The position numbers were made by a program, and so were the translations under genes. 64,000 nt of DNA, taken from assembly GCF_000982825.1 (NCBI RefSeq), contig NZ_CP011047.1:3038001-3102000 (forward strand), given 5' to 3'. The DNA is from Cronobacter sakazakii. Its GTDB lineage: Bacteria > Pseudomonadota > Gammaproteobacteria > Enterobacterales > Enterobacteriaceae. This document shows, one piece after another, positions 8,974-16,634 of this stretch (positions within the stretch are counted from its first letter, which is position 1; every line of letters begins with the position of its first letter). The notes under the pieces are model-generated. The model had not been told where the DNA came from. It saw only the letters and a list, made by a program, of their open reading frames with translations, and ran no database searches.

Positions 8974-9477
8974 TTATTGATAGTGTTTTATGTTCAGATA
9001 ATGCCCGATGACTTTGTCATGCAGCTCCACCGATTTTGAGAACGACAGCGACTTCCGTCCCAGCCGTGCCAGGTGCTGCCTCAGATTCAGGTTATGCCGC
9101 TCAATTCGCTGCGTATATCGCTTGCTGATTACGTGCAGCTTTCCCTTCAGGCGGGATTCATACAGCGGCCAGCCATCCGTCATCCATATCACCACGTCAA
9201 AGGGTGACAGCAGGCTCATAAGACGCCCCAGCGTCGCCATAGTGCGTTCACCGAATACGTGCGCAACAACCGTCTTCCGGAGCCTGTCATACGCGTAAAA
9301 CAGCCAGCGCTGGCGCGATTTAGCCCCGACGTATCCCCACTGTTCGTCCATTTCCGCGCAGACGATGACGTCACTGCCCGGCTGTATGCGCGAGGTTACC
9401 GACTGCGGCCTGAGTTTTTTAAATGGCGGAAAATCGTGTTGAGGCCAACGCCCATAATGCGGGCGGTTGCCCGGCAT
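8974..9477 (-). CDS. insB: IS1 transposase InsB frame
   Basis: The downstream frame of the IS1 transposase (167 residues as an independent frame). The active enzyme InsAB' is made by a -1 ribosomal frameshift at the A6C run (GTTTTTT on the plus strand at 9414-9420). It carries the catalytic DDE domain (AEMDEQWGYVG, WMTDGWPLY) and the C-terminal RHNLNLRQHLARLGRK segment. No stop interrupts it. Confidence 0.96.
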   Translation of the reverse strand: MPGNRPHYGRWPQHDFPPFKKLRPQSVTSRIQPGSDVIVCAEMDEQWGYVGAKSRQRWLFYAYDRLRKTVVAHVFGERTMATLGRLMSLLSPFDVVIWMTDGWPLYESRLKGKLHVISKRYTQRIERHNLNLRQHLARLGRKSLSFSKSVELHDKVIGHYLNIKHYQ

Positions 9478-9671
9478 CCAACGCCATTCATGGCCATATC
9501 AATGATTTTCTGGTGCGTACCGGGTTGAGAAGCGGTGTAAGTGAACTGCAGTTGCCATGTTTTACGGCAGTGAGAGCAGAGATAGCGCTGATGTCCGGCG
9601 GTGCTTTTGCCGTTACGCACCACCCCGTCAGTAGCTGAACAGGAGGGACAGCTGATAGAAACAGAAGCCAC
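9396..9671 (-). CDS. insA: IS1 protein InsA
   Basis: The 91-residue IS1 DNA-binding protein, with a zinc-finger-like CPSC...CSHC pair and an HTH (GVGCRATARIMGVGLNTIF). Alone it represses IS1 transcription; fused to InsB by the -1 frameshift it forms the transposase. It is intact and close to IS1 InsA throughout. Confidence 0.96.
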   Translation of the reverse strand: MASVSISCPSCSATDGVVRNGKSTAGHQRYLCSHCRKTWQLQFTYTASQPGTHQKIIDMAMNGVGCRATARIMGVGLNTIFRHLKNSGRSR

Positions 9672-9726
9672 TGGAGCACCTCAAAAACACCATCATACAC
9701 TAAATCAGTAAGTTGGCAGCATCACC

Positions 9727-9735
9727 CTTCTGTCA
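9727..9735. repeat. IS1 target-site duplication, right copy
   Basis: CTTCTGTCA, identical to 8950-8958, directly follows the IS1 end. Confidence 0.97.
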
Positions 9736-9842
9736 TTGTACTTTCATAAATAATCACGTTGCGTCATTGCATCCATATGGTCAGGTTGCAGGTATAAATA
9801 TTTCTCATTAAGGTGTGGGTTTTTCTGACTCAAGGAAAGGTC

Positions 9843-10889
9843 ATGTTCGGCTTATTACATAAACTACCGTGGCAGATGCCTGCGCTTATTCTTTTCTGGT
9901 GTATTAACTGGTTTATTACCCTTTTTATTCTGGCCGTCGCGAATAAAACCCATGACCCGTCGCTGGTCGGTGCGGCCATCTGGTTTAATATGCTGTGGGT
10001 GTGTGCGTATATTATCGATTATTACGGACGCGCGGCGTTTCATACTCAGGAGCGCAAACGTCTGAAGGGGTTCCTGCCGCGCAAGCAGTACAGCAAAGTG
10101 AAAGCCTCGGTGTCGTTGTCTCGTACCGCCATGCTTACTATCTCCCTGAGCTTTTTACTGGCGGTCGCGCATGCGCCTGGCATTATTGTCTGGTCTCTGG
10201 TGGCTGCCTCTTGCTTTTTTGGCGCGATTAGCCTGACTCTGTCTTATCTGTTTTGCCTTTCGGTCCTCTCCCCGCGCGCCGCGTCGTTACTGAGCAAAGT
10301 ACTGACCCTGCTGCTGGCGCTGGTGCTGTTTTTTGCCCGAATGATCGCCAGCGGCATGTTGCTTGAATCCTGGGATATTTCAGCAGCGCAGCTCCCGTAT
10401 ACCACCTGGTCAATGACGTTATTTTTTGCGGCATTCATTGTGGTGAATATTGCCTATGTCGTTGTGATTATGATTGCAGGCGTGATAGAGGCGAACCTTA
10501 AAAGGCGCAAGAAACGGGCCAAACTCTCTCTGGACAGTCAGTATATATTTGTCGTGGTATTTACCTGCATTCTGTCGGGATTAATGATAGCGAATGTCCG
10601 CACGCTGGGCGGCGCGTTATTAAATTCCTTTTATCAGTTTGATACCCGCACGACGTTTCGCTGCGGCGATCGCTATCAGACGATTTATGAACTTGGCGAA
10701 AAGGCGCGTTATTTAACGGTGGGGGACAATCAGTACCGTGGGTTTTTCCTGAAAGACGGGGATTTACACGGCGTGGCGGTGAAATGCACGACCGGCGATA
10801 AATTTACGTGGTATCAGGTATTAAGCCGCGAGGCGCTGGGCGAAAACGCCCCTGCCAAAAACAGGGGCGATGATAAAGATAAGCGCTAA
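9843..10889 (+). CDS. Integral membrane protein of unknown function
   Basis: I do not recognise the family. The 348-residue protein has about seven hydrophobic segments in its first 250 residues (for example LILFWCINWFITLFILAV and IFVVVFTCILSGLMIANV), Lys/Arg-rich loops (KRRKKRAK), and a soluble C-terminal domain of about 80 residues after residue 265 that should be periplasmic or cytosolic depending on topology. ATG 9843 is chosen over the in-frame 9813 because AAGGAAAGG precedes it. IS1 lies 117 bases upstream. The 3' end carries the hairpin that ends the converging nifJ transcript. Confidence 0.75.
   Translation: MFGLLHKLPWQMPALILFWCINWFITLFILAVANKTHDPSLVGAAIWFNMLWVCAYIIDYYGRAAFHTQERKRLKGFLPRKQYSKVKASVSLSRTAMLTISLSFLLAVAHAPGIIVWSLVAASCFFGAISLTLSYLFCLSVLSPRAASLLSKVLTLLLALVLFFARMIASGMLLESWDISAAQLPYTTWSMTLFFAAFIVVNIAYVVVIMIAGVIEANLKRRKKRAKLSLDSQYIFVVVFTCILSGLMIANVRTLGGALLNSFYQFDTRTTFRCGDRYQTIYELGEKARYLTVGDNQYRGFFLKDGDLHGVAVKCTTGDKFTWYQVLSREALGENAPAKNRGDDKDKR
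10847..10869 (-). terminator. nifJ terminator inside the 3' end of the converging gene
   Basis: On the minus strand CGCCCCTG-TTTTTGG-CAGGGGCG is followed by TTTTC, about 20 bases past the nifJ stop. The 8-bp stem lies within the last codons of the membrane-protein gene. Confidence 0.65.
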
Positions 10890-10890
10890 A

Positions 10891-13800
10891 TTACTCGCTG
10901 ACTTTCTCGGCTTTGCCGGCGAGCTGCGCCAGGAAGTCGTAGCGTTTTTGCAGATCGGCGGCGGCGTCTTTCCAGAGCTGTTCGGCCACCTCCGGCTGCT
11001 GCGCGTTCAGGCGACGGAAGCGCTGCTCGGTGAGCAACGTTTCCGCCAGCGCGTCTGACGGCGGGCGCGAATCGAGCGCCAGCGGCAGCTTGCCTTCGTC
11101 GGCGCGGCGTGGGTCGAAGCGATAAAGCGGCCAGAAGCCCGTCGCGGTAAGCTGGCGCATCTGATCGTGGCTCAGCGCCAGATCGTAGCCATGCTCCTCA
11201 CAAGGGCTGTAGGCGATAATCAGCGACGGGCCGGGGTAGGCTTCCGCCTCCTGAATCGCTTTCACCGTCTGGTTAAGCTGCGCGCCAAGCGAAATCTGCG
11301 CCACGTAAACATGCCCGTACATCATCATGCTCACGCCGAGATCTTTACGCGCCTTGCGCTTGCCGTGTTCGCCGAATTTCGTCACCGCGCCAAGCGGCGT
11401 GGCTTTCGACGCCTGGCCGCCGGTGTTGGAATAGCACTGCGTATCGAGCACCAGAATATTGACGTTCTCGGTCAGGCTCAGCACATGATCGAGGCCGCCG
11501 AAACCGATGTCATACGCCCAGCCGTCGCCGCCAATCAGCCAGATGGATTTTTCCACCAGCGCGTCGGCGTCTGTCAGCAACTGCTGTGCGCCTTCCACAC
11601 CCTGTAACTGCTGGCGCAGTTCCGCGACCTGTTTGCGACGCACTTCCGGCGTGGCGTCAGCGTGCAGCGCCTCATAGAGCGCAGGCGTGAGTTTATCGGC
11701 AAACTGCGTGAGCAGACGCCGCACGCGCGCCTTATGCTGATCGACCGTTAAGCGGAAACCCAGACCGAACTCCGCGTTATCCTCAAACAGCGAGTTCGCC
11801 CACGCCGGGCCGCGGCCATTGGCGTCGGTGGTGTACGGCGTCGAGGGCAGGTTGCCGCCATAAATGGATGAACAGCCGGTGGCGTTGGCAATCAGCAGAC
11901 GATCGCCATAAAGCTGGGTCAGCAGCTTGATATAGGGCGTTTCCCCACAGCCGGAGCACGCGCCGGAGTATTCAAACAGCGGGGTGATGAGCTGCGAGGT
12001 GCGAATGTCGATACGCTCAAGCGAGCTGCGATCGATTTCCGGCAGGTTCAGGAAGAAGTCGTAGTTGCGTTTCTCTTCTTCCACATGCTCCAGGCGCGAC
12101 ATCATATTAATCGCCTTGATTTCCGGGTTCTGGCGGTCTTTCGCCGGGCAGACCTCGACGCACAGGTTGCAGCCGGTGCAGTCTTCCGGCGCGACCTGCA
12201 GTACATATTTCTGCCCGCGCATATCGCGGGATTTCACATCCAGCGCGGCGAGCGAGGCGGGCGCGTCGGCAAGTGCTTCCGGGGCCACCACTTTGGCGCG
12301 GATCGCCGAGTGCGGACAGGCGGCGACGCAGTGGTTGCACTGGGTGCAAAGCTCTTCTTTCCAGATGGGGATCTCTTCCGCGATATTGCGTTTCTCCCAC
12401 CGGGTGGTGCCGAGCGGCCAGGTGCCGTCCGGCGGCAGCGCGGAGACCGGCAGCGCATCGCCAAGCCCTGCCAGCATCGCGGCGGTCACCGTTTTGACAA
12501 AATCGGGCGCGGCGTCGGAAACCACCGGCGGGCGCAGGTGGCTGGTCTCATCCACCGGCTGGCGCGCCACTTCAAAGAGGGATTCGCGGGCCAGCGCCAG
12601 CGCCTGCCAGTTGCGCTCTACCAGCTCCTGGCCTTTGCTGCTGTAGCTTTTGGCGATGGCACCCTGGAGCGCCTCCAGCGCGCTGTCGCCCGGCAGGATC
12701 TGCGTGAGATGGAAAAACGCCATCTGCATCACGGTGTTGATGCGCGCGCCGAGCTGGCATTCGCGGGCGATTTTCGCGGCGTTCACCACAAAGACGCGCG
12801 CGTTTTTGTTATTCAGCACCGCCTGGACTTCCTGCGGCAGCTGATGCCAGACCTCATCCGGCGCGTAAGGCGTGTTAATCAGAAAAATACCGCCGGGTTT
12901 CAGGCGCTCGGCCATCTGGTATTTATCGATAAACTGCAACTGATGGCAGCCGACGAAATCCGCCTGGCTTACCAGATACGCGGAGTTAATGGGCCGCTCG
13001 CTGACGCGCAGGTGAGAAACGGTCAGACCGCCCGCTTTTTTGGAGTCATAAACGAAATAGCCCTGGGCGTACCACGGCGTCGCGTTACCGATAATTTTAA
13101 TGTTGTTTTTGGTGGCCGAGACGCTGCCGTCGCTGCCAAGCCCGTAAAACAGCGCCTCCAGGCGCGCGTGAGAGGGCAGCGTATTCTCCGGCAGCGGCAG
13201 GGAGAGATGCGTCACGTCGTCGTAAATCCCGACGGTAAAGCGCGGTTTCGGTTTTTCGGCGCGCAGTTCATTAAACACCGCCAGCACGCAGTCCGGCCCG
13301 AACTCTTTGGAGGAAAGCCCGTAACGGCCGCCGATGACGCGCGGCAGGCTGTCGCGCTCGCCGCGGTTAAAGGCTTCCGCCAGCGCGGTCATCACATCCA
13401 GATAAAGCGGCTCCGCCTGCGCGCCAGGCTCTTTGGTGCGATCAAGTACCGCGATGCGCTGGACGCTCTGCGGCAGCGCCGCCAGCAGGTGACGCGCGCT
13501 GAACGGGCGGAACAGGCGGACTTTCAGCACGCCCACTTTCTCGCCCTGGGTGAGCAGTTCATCCACCACCTCTTCGCAGGTGCCGCTGGCGGAACCCATC
13601 AGGATAATCACCCGTTCGGCCTCCGGGTGGCCGTAATACTCAAACGGCCGGTACTGGCGGCCCGTGGCGGCGGCGAAATCGTTCATCGCCTGTTCGACAT
13701 GGTCATAGACCGCGTCATACCAGGGGTTGGTCGCCTCGCGGGACTGGAAATAGGTATCCGGGTTGGCGGAGGTGCCGCGGATCACCGGGTGTTCCGGGTT

Positions 13801-14412
13801 GAGCGCGCGGGCGCGGTGGGCGTCGATTTCCGCCTGCGGCAGCAGGGCGCGGATCGTGTCATCGGCGAGCGGCGCGATTTTGTTGATTTCATGTGACGTG
13901 CGGAATCCATCGAAGAAATGAATAAACGGCACGCGGCTTTTTAGCGTGGCGATATGGGAGATCAGCGCGAAATCCTGCGCCTCCTGAACGCTTGAGGCGC
14001 ACAGCATCGCGCAGCCGGTCTGGCGTACGGCCATGACGTCAGAGTGATCGCCGAAAATCGAGAGCGCATGGGTGGCGACGGTACGCGCCGCCACGTGCAG
14101 CACAAAAGGCGTGAGCTGGCCCGCGAGCTTATAGAGCGTCGGGATCATCAGCAGCAAACCCTGGGAAGACGTAAACGAGGTGGAGAGCGCGCCGGTCTGG
14201 AGCGCGCCGTGGACGGTCGCGATAGCGCCCGCCTCGGACTGCATCTCAACCACGCGCGGGACGTCGCCCCAGACGTTTTTCATCCCGTTGCCGGCCCAGG
14301 CGTCGGCCTGCTCCGCCATCGTGGAGCTCGGCGTGATGGGATAAATAGCGATAACTTCACTGGTGCGAAAAGCGACTGAAGCGACTGCGCCGTTGCCGTC
14401 GATAGTAATCAT
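10891..14412 (-). CDS. nifJ: Pyruvate:ferredoxin (flavodoxin) oxidoreductase
   Basis: A 1173-residue homodimeric enzyme type that oxidises pyruvate and CoA to acetyl-CoA and CO2 and passes electrons to flavodoxin or ferredoxin; the E. coli counterpart is YdbK. Order of domains: N-terminal thiamine-binding domain I (YPITPSSTMAEQADAWA), CoA and gamma domains, a two-[4Fe-4S] ferredoxin domain at about 690-760 (CTQCNHCVAACP and CTGCNLCVEVCP), and the C-terminal thiamine diphosphate domain with the third-cluster cysteines (SGACSGCGET, CYSNTGGQASK). The length is normal. The start follows AAGGGTC. E. coli ydbK is linked to oxidative stress and anaerobiosis; I see no certain regulatory site here. 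Confidence 0.96.
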   Translation of the reverse strand: MITIDGNGAVASVAFRTSEVIAIYPITPSSTMAEQADAWAGNGMKNVWGDVPRVVEMQSEAGAIATVHGALQTGALSTSFTSSQGLLLMIPTLYKLAGQLTPFVLHVAARTVATHALSIFGDHSDVMAVRQTGCAMLCASSVQEAQDFALISHIATLKSRVPFIHFFDGFRTSHEINKIAPLADDTIRALLPQAEIDAHRARALNPEHPVIRGTSANPDTYFQSREATNPWYDAVYDHVEQAMNDFAAATGRQYRPFEYYGHPEAERVIILMGSASGTCEEVVDELLTQGEKVGVLKVRLFRPFSARHLLAALPQSVQRIAVLDRTKEPGAQAEPLYLDVMTALAEAFNRGERDSLPRVIGGRYGLSSKEFGPDCVLAVFNELRAEKPKPRFTVGIYDDVTHLSLPLPENTLPSHARLEALFYGLGSDGSVSATKNNIKIIGNATPWYAQGYFVYDSKKAGGLTVSHLRVSERPINSAYLVSQADFVGCHQLQFIDKYQMAERLKPGGIFLINTPYAPDEVWHQLPQEVQAVLNNKNARVFVVNAAKIARECQLGARINTVMQMAFFHLTQILPGDSALEALQGAIAKSYSSKGQELVERNWQALALARESLFEVARQPVDETSHLRPPVVSDAAPDFVKTVTAAMLAGLGDALPVSALPPDGTWPLGTTRWEKRNIAEEIPIWKEELCTQCNHCVAACPHSAIRAKVVAPEALADAPASLAALDVKSRDMRGQKYVLQVAPEDCTGCNLCVEVCPAKDRQNPEIKAINMMSRLEHVEEEKRNYDFFLNLPEIDRSSLERIDIRTSQLITPLFEYSGACSGCGETPYIKLLTQLYGDRLLIANATGCSSIYGGNLPSTPYTTDANGRGPAWANSLFEDNAEFGLGFRLTVDQHKARVRRLLTQFADKLTPALYEALHADATPEVRRKQVAELRQQLQGVEGAQQLLTDADALVEKSIWLIGGDGWAYDIGFGGLDHVLSLTENVNILVLDTQCYSNTGGQASKATPLGAVTKFGEHGKRKARKDLGVSMMMYGHVYVAQISLGAQLNQTVKAIQEAEAYPGPSLIIAYSPCEEHGYDLALSHDQMRQLTATGFWPLYRFDPRRADEGKLPLALDSRPPSDALAETLLTEQRFRRLNAQQPEVAEQLWKDAAADLQKRYDFLAQLAGKAEKVSE

Positions 14413-14690
14413 AAAAGACCCTTACATTGCGCAACATTGTCAGATCTGTGCGGACGCAACAGACCCTGTAGTAATAAGGGAATTTTAGCAAAGCCCTGAA
14501 GCCGGGATTTTCGTTTTTGTGTACTGACTATTCGCGAGGTGAATCATTTCATGCGCAGGATCAAGAGAAAGAGGCCGAAAAGCGCAAAAAAATGTGTCTT
14601 CGTCCAAAAAAGCAGCAGCAGGAATCTCGACGCGCCGCGTCGGGCGGCCTATGATGCTCAGGTTTTGCTTGTCAACGAAAGGGGAGAAAC

Positions 14691-14957
14691 ATGCGAGCAG
14701 CGTTTTGGGTAGGATGTGCCGCGTTACTATTATCGGCATGCAGCAGCGAACCCGTTCAGCAGGCCACCGCGGCCCATGTGCCGCCGGGAATGCGAGCTGC
14801 GTTGTCGAGTGCAGGGCAGGCGAACTGCGCGATGGTCGGGGGCTCGCTGTCGGTCGCGCGCCAGCTTGACGGCACGACCACCGGTATGTGCGCGCTGCCC
14901 AACGGCAAACGTTGCAGCGAAGCGGCGCTCGCCTCTGGCGCCTGCGCCGCGTACTGA
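14691..14957 (+). CDS. ydbJ: DUF333 family lipoprotein YdbJ
   Basis: An 88-residue small secreted protein with a lipoprotein signal (AALLLSACSS; lipobox LSAC, Cys17). The DUF333 core follows, with NCAMVGGSLSVAR and the CALPNGKRCSEAAL motif. The function is unknown. The place between nifJ and hslJ is the same as in E. coli. Start ATG 14691 follows AAAGGGGAGAA. Its stop abuts the converging hslJ stop. Confidence 0.9.
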   Translation: MRAAFWVGCAALLLSACSSEPVQQATAAHVPPGMRAALSSAGQANCAMVGGSLSVARQLDGTTTGMCALPNGKRCSEAALASGACAAY

Positions 14958-15380
14958 TTACGACATCAGATCCGCCAGTTTATAGACCAGACTGTACTGG
15001 CGGTATTTCAGGGTGAGCTGCTGTTTCTCCACGCTCACCGTCGCTCCCTGGCTTAACATCTCATTCATCAGCTTATCCAGCTCGTTGAGCTGCGGCTCGG
15101 CGCACAGCATGCGCGTTGACGCGAGCCCCTGCACCTTCAGCGTATCGCCATGCAGTTCACCCTGACCCATAAAGCGGTTGCACATGCTGCCGGAGACATG
15201 CATACGCTCGCCAAAGCTCAGCTCCGGCACGCGGTGCGTTGAGTCGAGCGGCGCGCCGTTGACGGTTTGCAGCACGTAGCGGTGGTGTTGCAGCGTTTCA
15301 GGCGTCACGTTTGACGTCGCCGTGTTCTGGCAACCGGCGAGCGTCATTCCCGCCAGCAAGGTGAAAAGGATTTTTTTCAT
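14958..15380 (-). CDS. hslJ: Heat-shock protein HslJ (META domain lipoprotein)
   Basis: A 140-residue outer-membrane-type lipoprotein (signal FTLLAGMTLAGC, lipobox LAGC) with one META domain (LSFGERMHVSGSMCNRFMG). E. coli HslJ is heat-induced and affects novobiocin tolerance; its molecular role is not settled. The start follows GGGAGACGACC. It reads in the same direction as ldhA upstream, but a hairpin lies between them. Confidence 0.93.
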   Translation of the reverse strand: MKKILFTLLAGMTLAGCQNTATSNVTPETLQHHRYVLQTVNGAPLDSTHRVPELSFGERMHVSGSMCNRFMGQGELHGDTLKVQGLASTRMLCAEPQLNELDKLMNEMLSQGATVSVEKQQLTLKYRQYSLVYKLADLMS

Positions 15381-15395
15381 GGTCGTCTCCCTGAG

Positions 15396-15426
15396 GTAAA
15401 AAACGCGACGCGCCAGGCGGCGCGTC
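15396..15426 (-). terminator. ldhA terminator
   Basis: On the minus strand GACGCGCC-GCCT-GGCGCGTC (an 8-bp stem) is followed by GCGTTTTTTA, just after the ldhA stop. Confidence 0.75.
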
Positions 15427-15433
15427 GGCGGTG

Positions 15434-16423
15434 TTACACCAGCTCGTTCGGGCAGGGCTGGCCCTGTTCCAGCTGGCGCAGATTTCCAAGCGTGGTTTCA
15501 GAAATGCTGATCAGCGCCTCTTCCGTCAGAAACGCCTGGTGGCCGGTGAACAGCACGTTGTGGCAGGCGGAAAGACGGCGGAACACGTCATCCTGAATCA
15601 CATCGTTAGATTTATCTTCAAAGAAAAGATCGCGTTCGTTTTCATACACGTCCATCCCCAGCGCGCCGATTTTCTGGCGTTTGAGCGCTTCAATCGCGGC
15701 CTGGGAATCGATCAAAGCACCGCGGCTGGTGTTGATGATCATTACGCCGTCTTTCATCTGCTCGAACGCGCTCTGGTTCAGCAGGTGGTAGTTTTCCGGC
15801 GTCAGCGGACAGTGGAGGCTGATGACATCCGATTCCGCCAGCAGGGTCGGCAGGTCGACATATTCCACGCCAATCTCCAGCGCGGCGGCGCTCGGGTACG
15901 GATCGAACGCCAGCAGGCGCATGCCAAAGCCTTTCAGAATGCGCAGCGCCGCGACGCCGATTTTACCGGTGCCGATAACGCCTGCGGTTTTGCCGTACAT
16001 TGTAAAGCCGGTCAGCCCTTCGAGGTTAAAGTTAGCGTCGCGGGTGCGCTGATACGCGCGGTGAATGCGGCGGTTGAGACACATCATCATGCCCACCGCG
16101 TGTTCAGCCACGGCTTCCGGTGAGTAAGCCGGCACGCGAACGACTTTCAGCCCCAGCTCTTTTGCCGCGTCGAGATCGACGTTGTTAAAGCCCGCGCAGC
16201 GCAGCGCGATAAATTTCACGCCATGCTTTTTCAGCTCTTCCAGCACCGGGCGGCTGGCGTCGTCGTTAACGAAAATGCAGACGCCGTCGCAATGAATGGC
16301 GGTTTTCGCCGTGCGCTCGGTTAACAGGAAGTCATAAAATTCAAGATCGAAGCCATATTCCTGGTTAACATGCTGCAAATACTTTTTGTCGTACTGCTTT
16401 GTGCTATAAACCGCCAGTTTCAT
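15434..16423 (-). CDS. ldhA: Fermentative D-lactate dehydrogenase
   Basis: A 329-residue enzyme that reduces pyruvate to D-lactate with NADH during mixed-acid fermentation. It follows E. coli LdhA through its length. The NAD fold is at GVIGTGKIGVAAL; the catalytic Arg is in INTSRGALID, the Glu in ENERDLFFED and the His in FTGHQAFLT. The start (MKLAVYSTKQYDKKYL) follows GGAGAAAGTC. It is divergent from ydbH, as in E. coli. Confidence 0.97.
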   Translation of the reverse strand: MKLAVYSTKQYDKKYLQHVNQEYGFDLEFYDFLLTERTAKTAIHCDGVCIFVNDDASRPVLEELKKHGVKFIALRCAGFNNVDLDAAKELGLKVVRVPAYSPEAVAEHAVGMMMCLNRRIHRAYQRTRDANFNLEGLTGFTMYGKTAGVIGTGKIGVAALRILKGFGMRLLAFDPYPSAAALEIGVEYVDLPTLLAESDVISLHCPLTPENYHLLNQSAFEQMKDGVMIINTSRGALIDSQAAIEALKRQKIGALGMDVYENERDLFFEDKSNDVIQDDVFRRLSACHNVLFTGHQAFLTEEALISISETTLGNLRQLEQGQPCPNELV

Positions 16424-16634
16424 AAGACTTTCTCCAGTGATTTGCTGTGATCACGTTAGCATAATTAAAAATATCGTACAAAGTTTAAAAATTAATTGTC
16501 GAACAGGTGCTTACCTCTAATTCTAGGTCAACTATGCTTTCAGAGCCGCCCTGGCTTCACCTCGCCTGGCAAAGCTGTCAGAATAATGGCTTTCTTCGGC
16601 ATAATTTCTCGCTGAATCAGGATATTAACGGCCC

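Larger units (their letters stand above)
8959..9726 (-). mobile_element. Insertion sequence IS1, complete (768 bp)
   Basis: The element is bounded by GGTAATGACTCCAACTTA at 8959 and by the complement of GGTGATGCTGCCAACTTA ending at 9726. The span is exactly 768 bp, the length of canonical IS1. Both transposase frames are intact and the flanking 9-bp duplication is perfect, so the insertion looks recent and potentially active. It sits between the adhP terminator and a membrane-protein gene (start 9843) and may have displaced that gene's promoter. Confidence 0.98.

Noticed and set aside
12085..13896. 603-codon open frame on the plus strand across nifJ
   Set aside because: It is the antisense shadow of a GC-rich gene with clear PFOR motifs on the other strand; its product is Arg/His/Gln-rich with no domain.
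14485..14739. 84-codon minus-strand frame between nifJ and ydbJ
   Set aside because: Overlaps the ydbJ start and the nifJ promoter region; no coding features.
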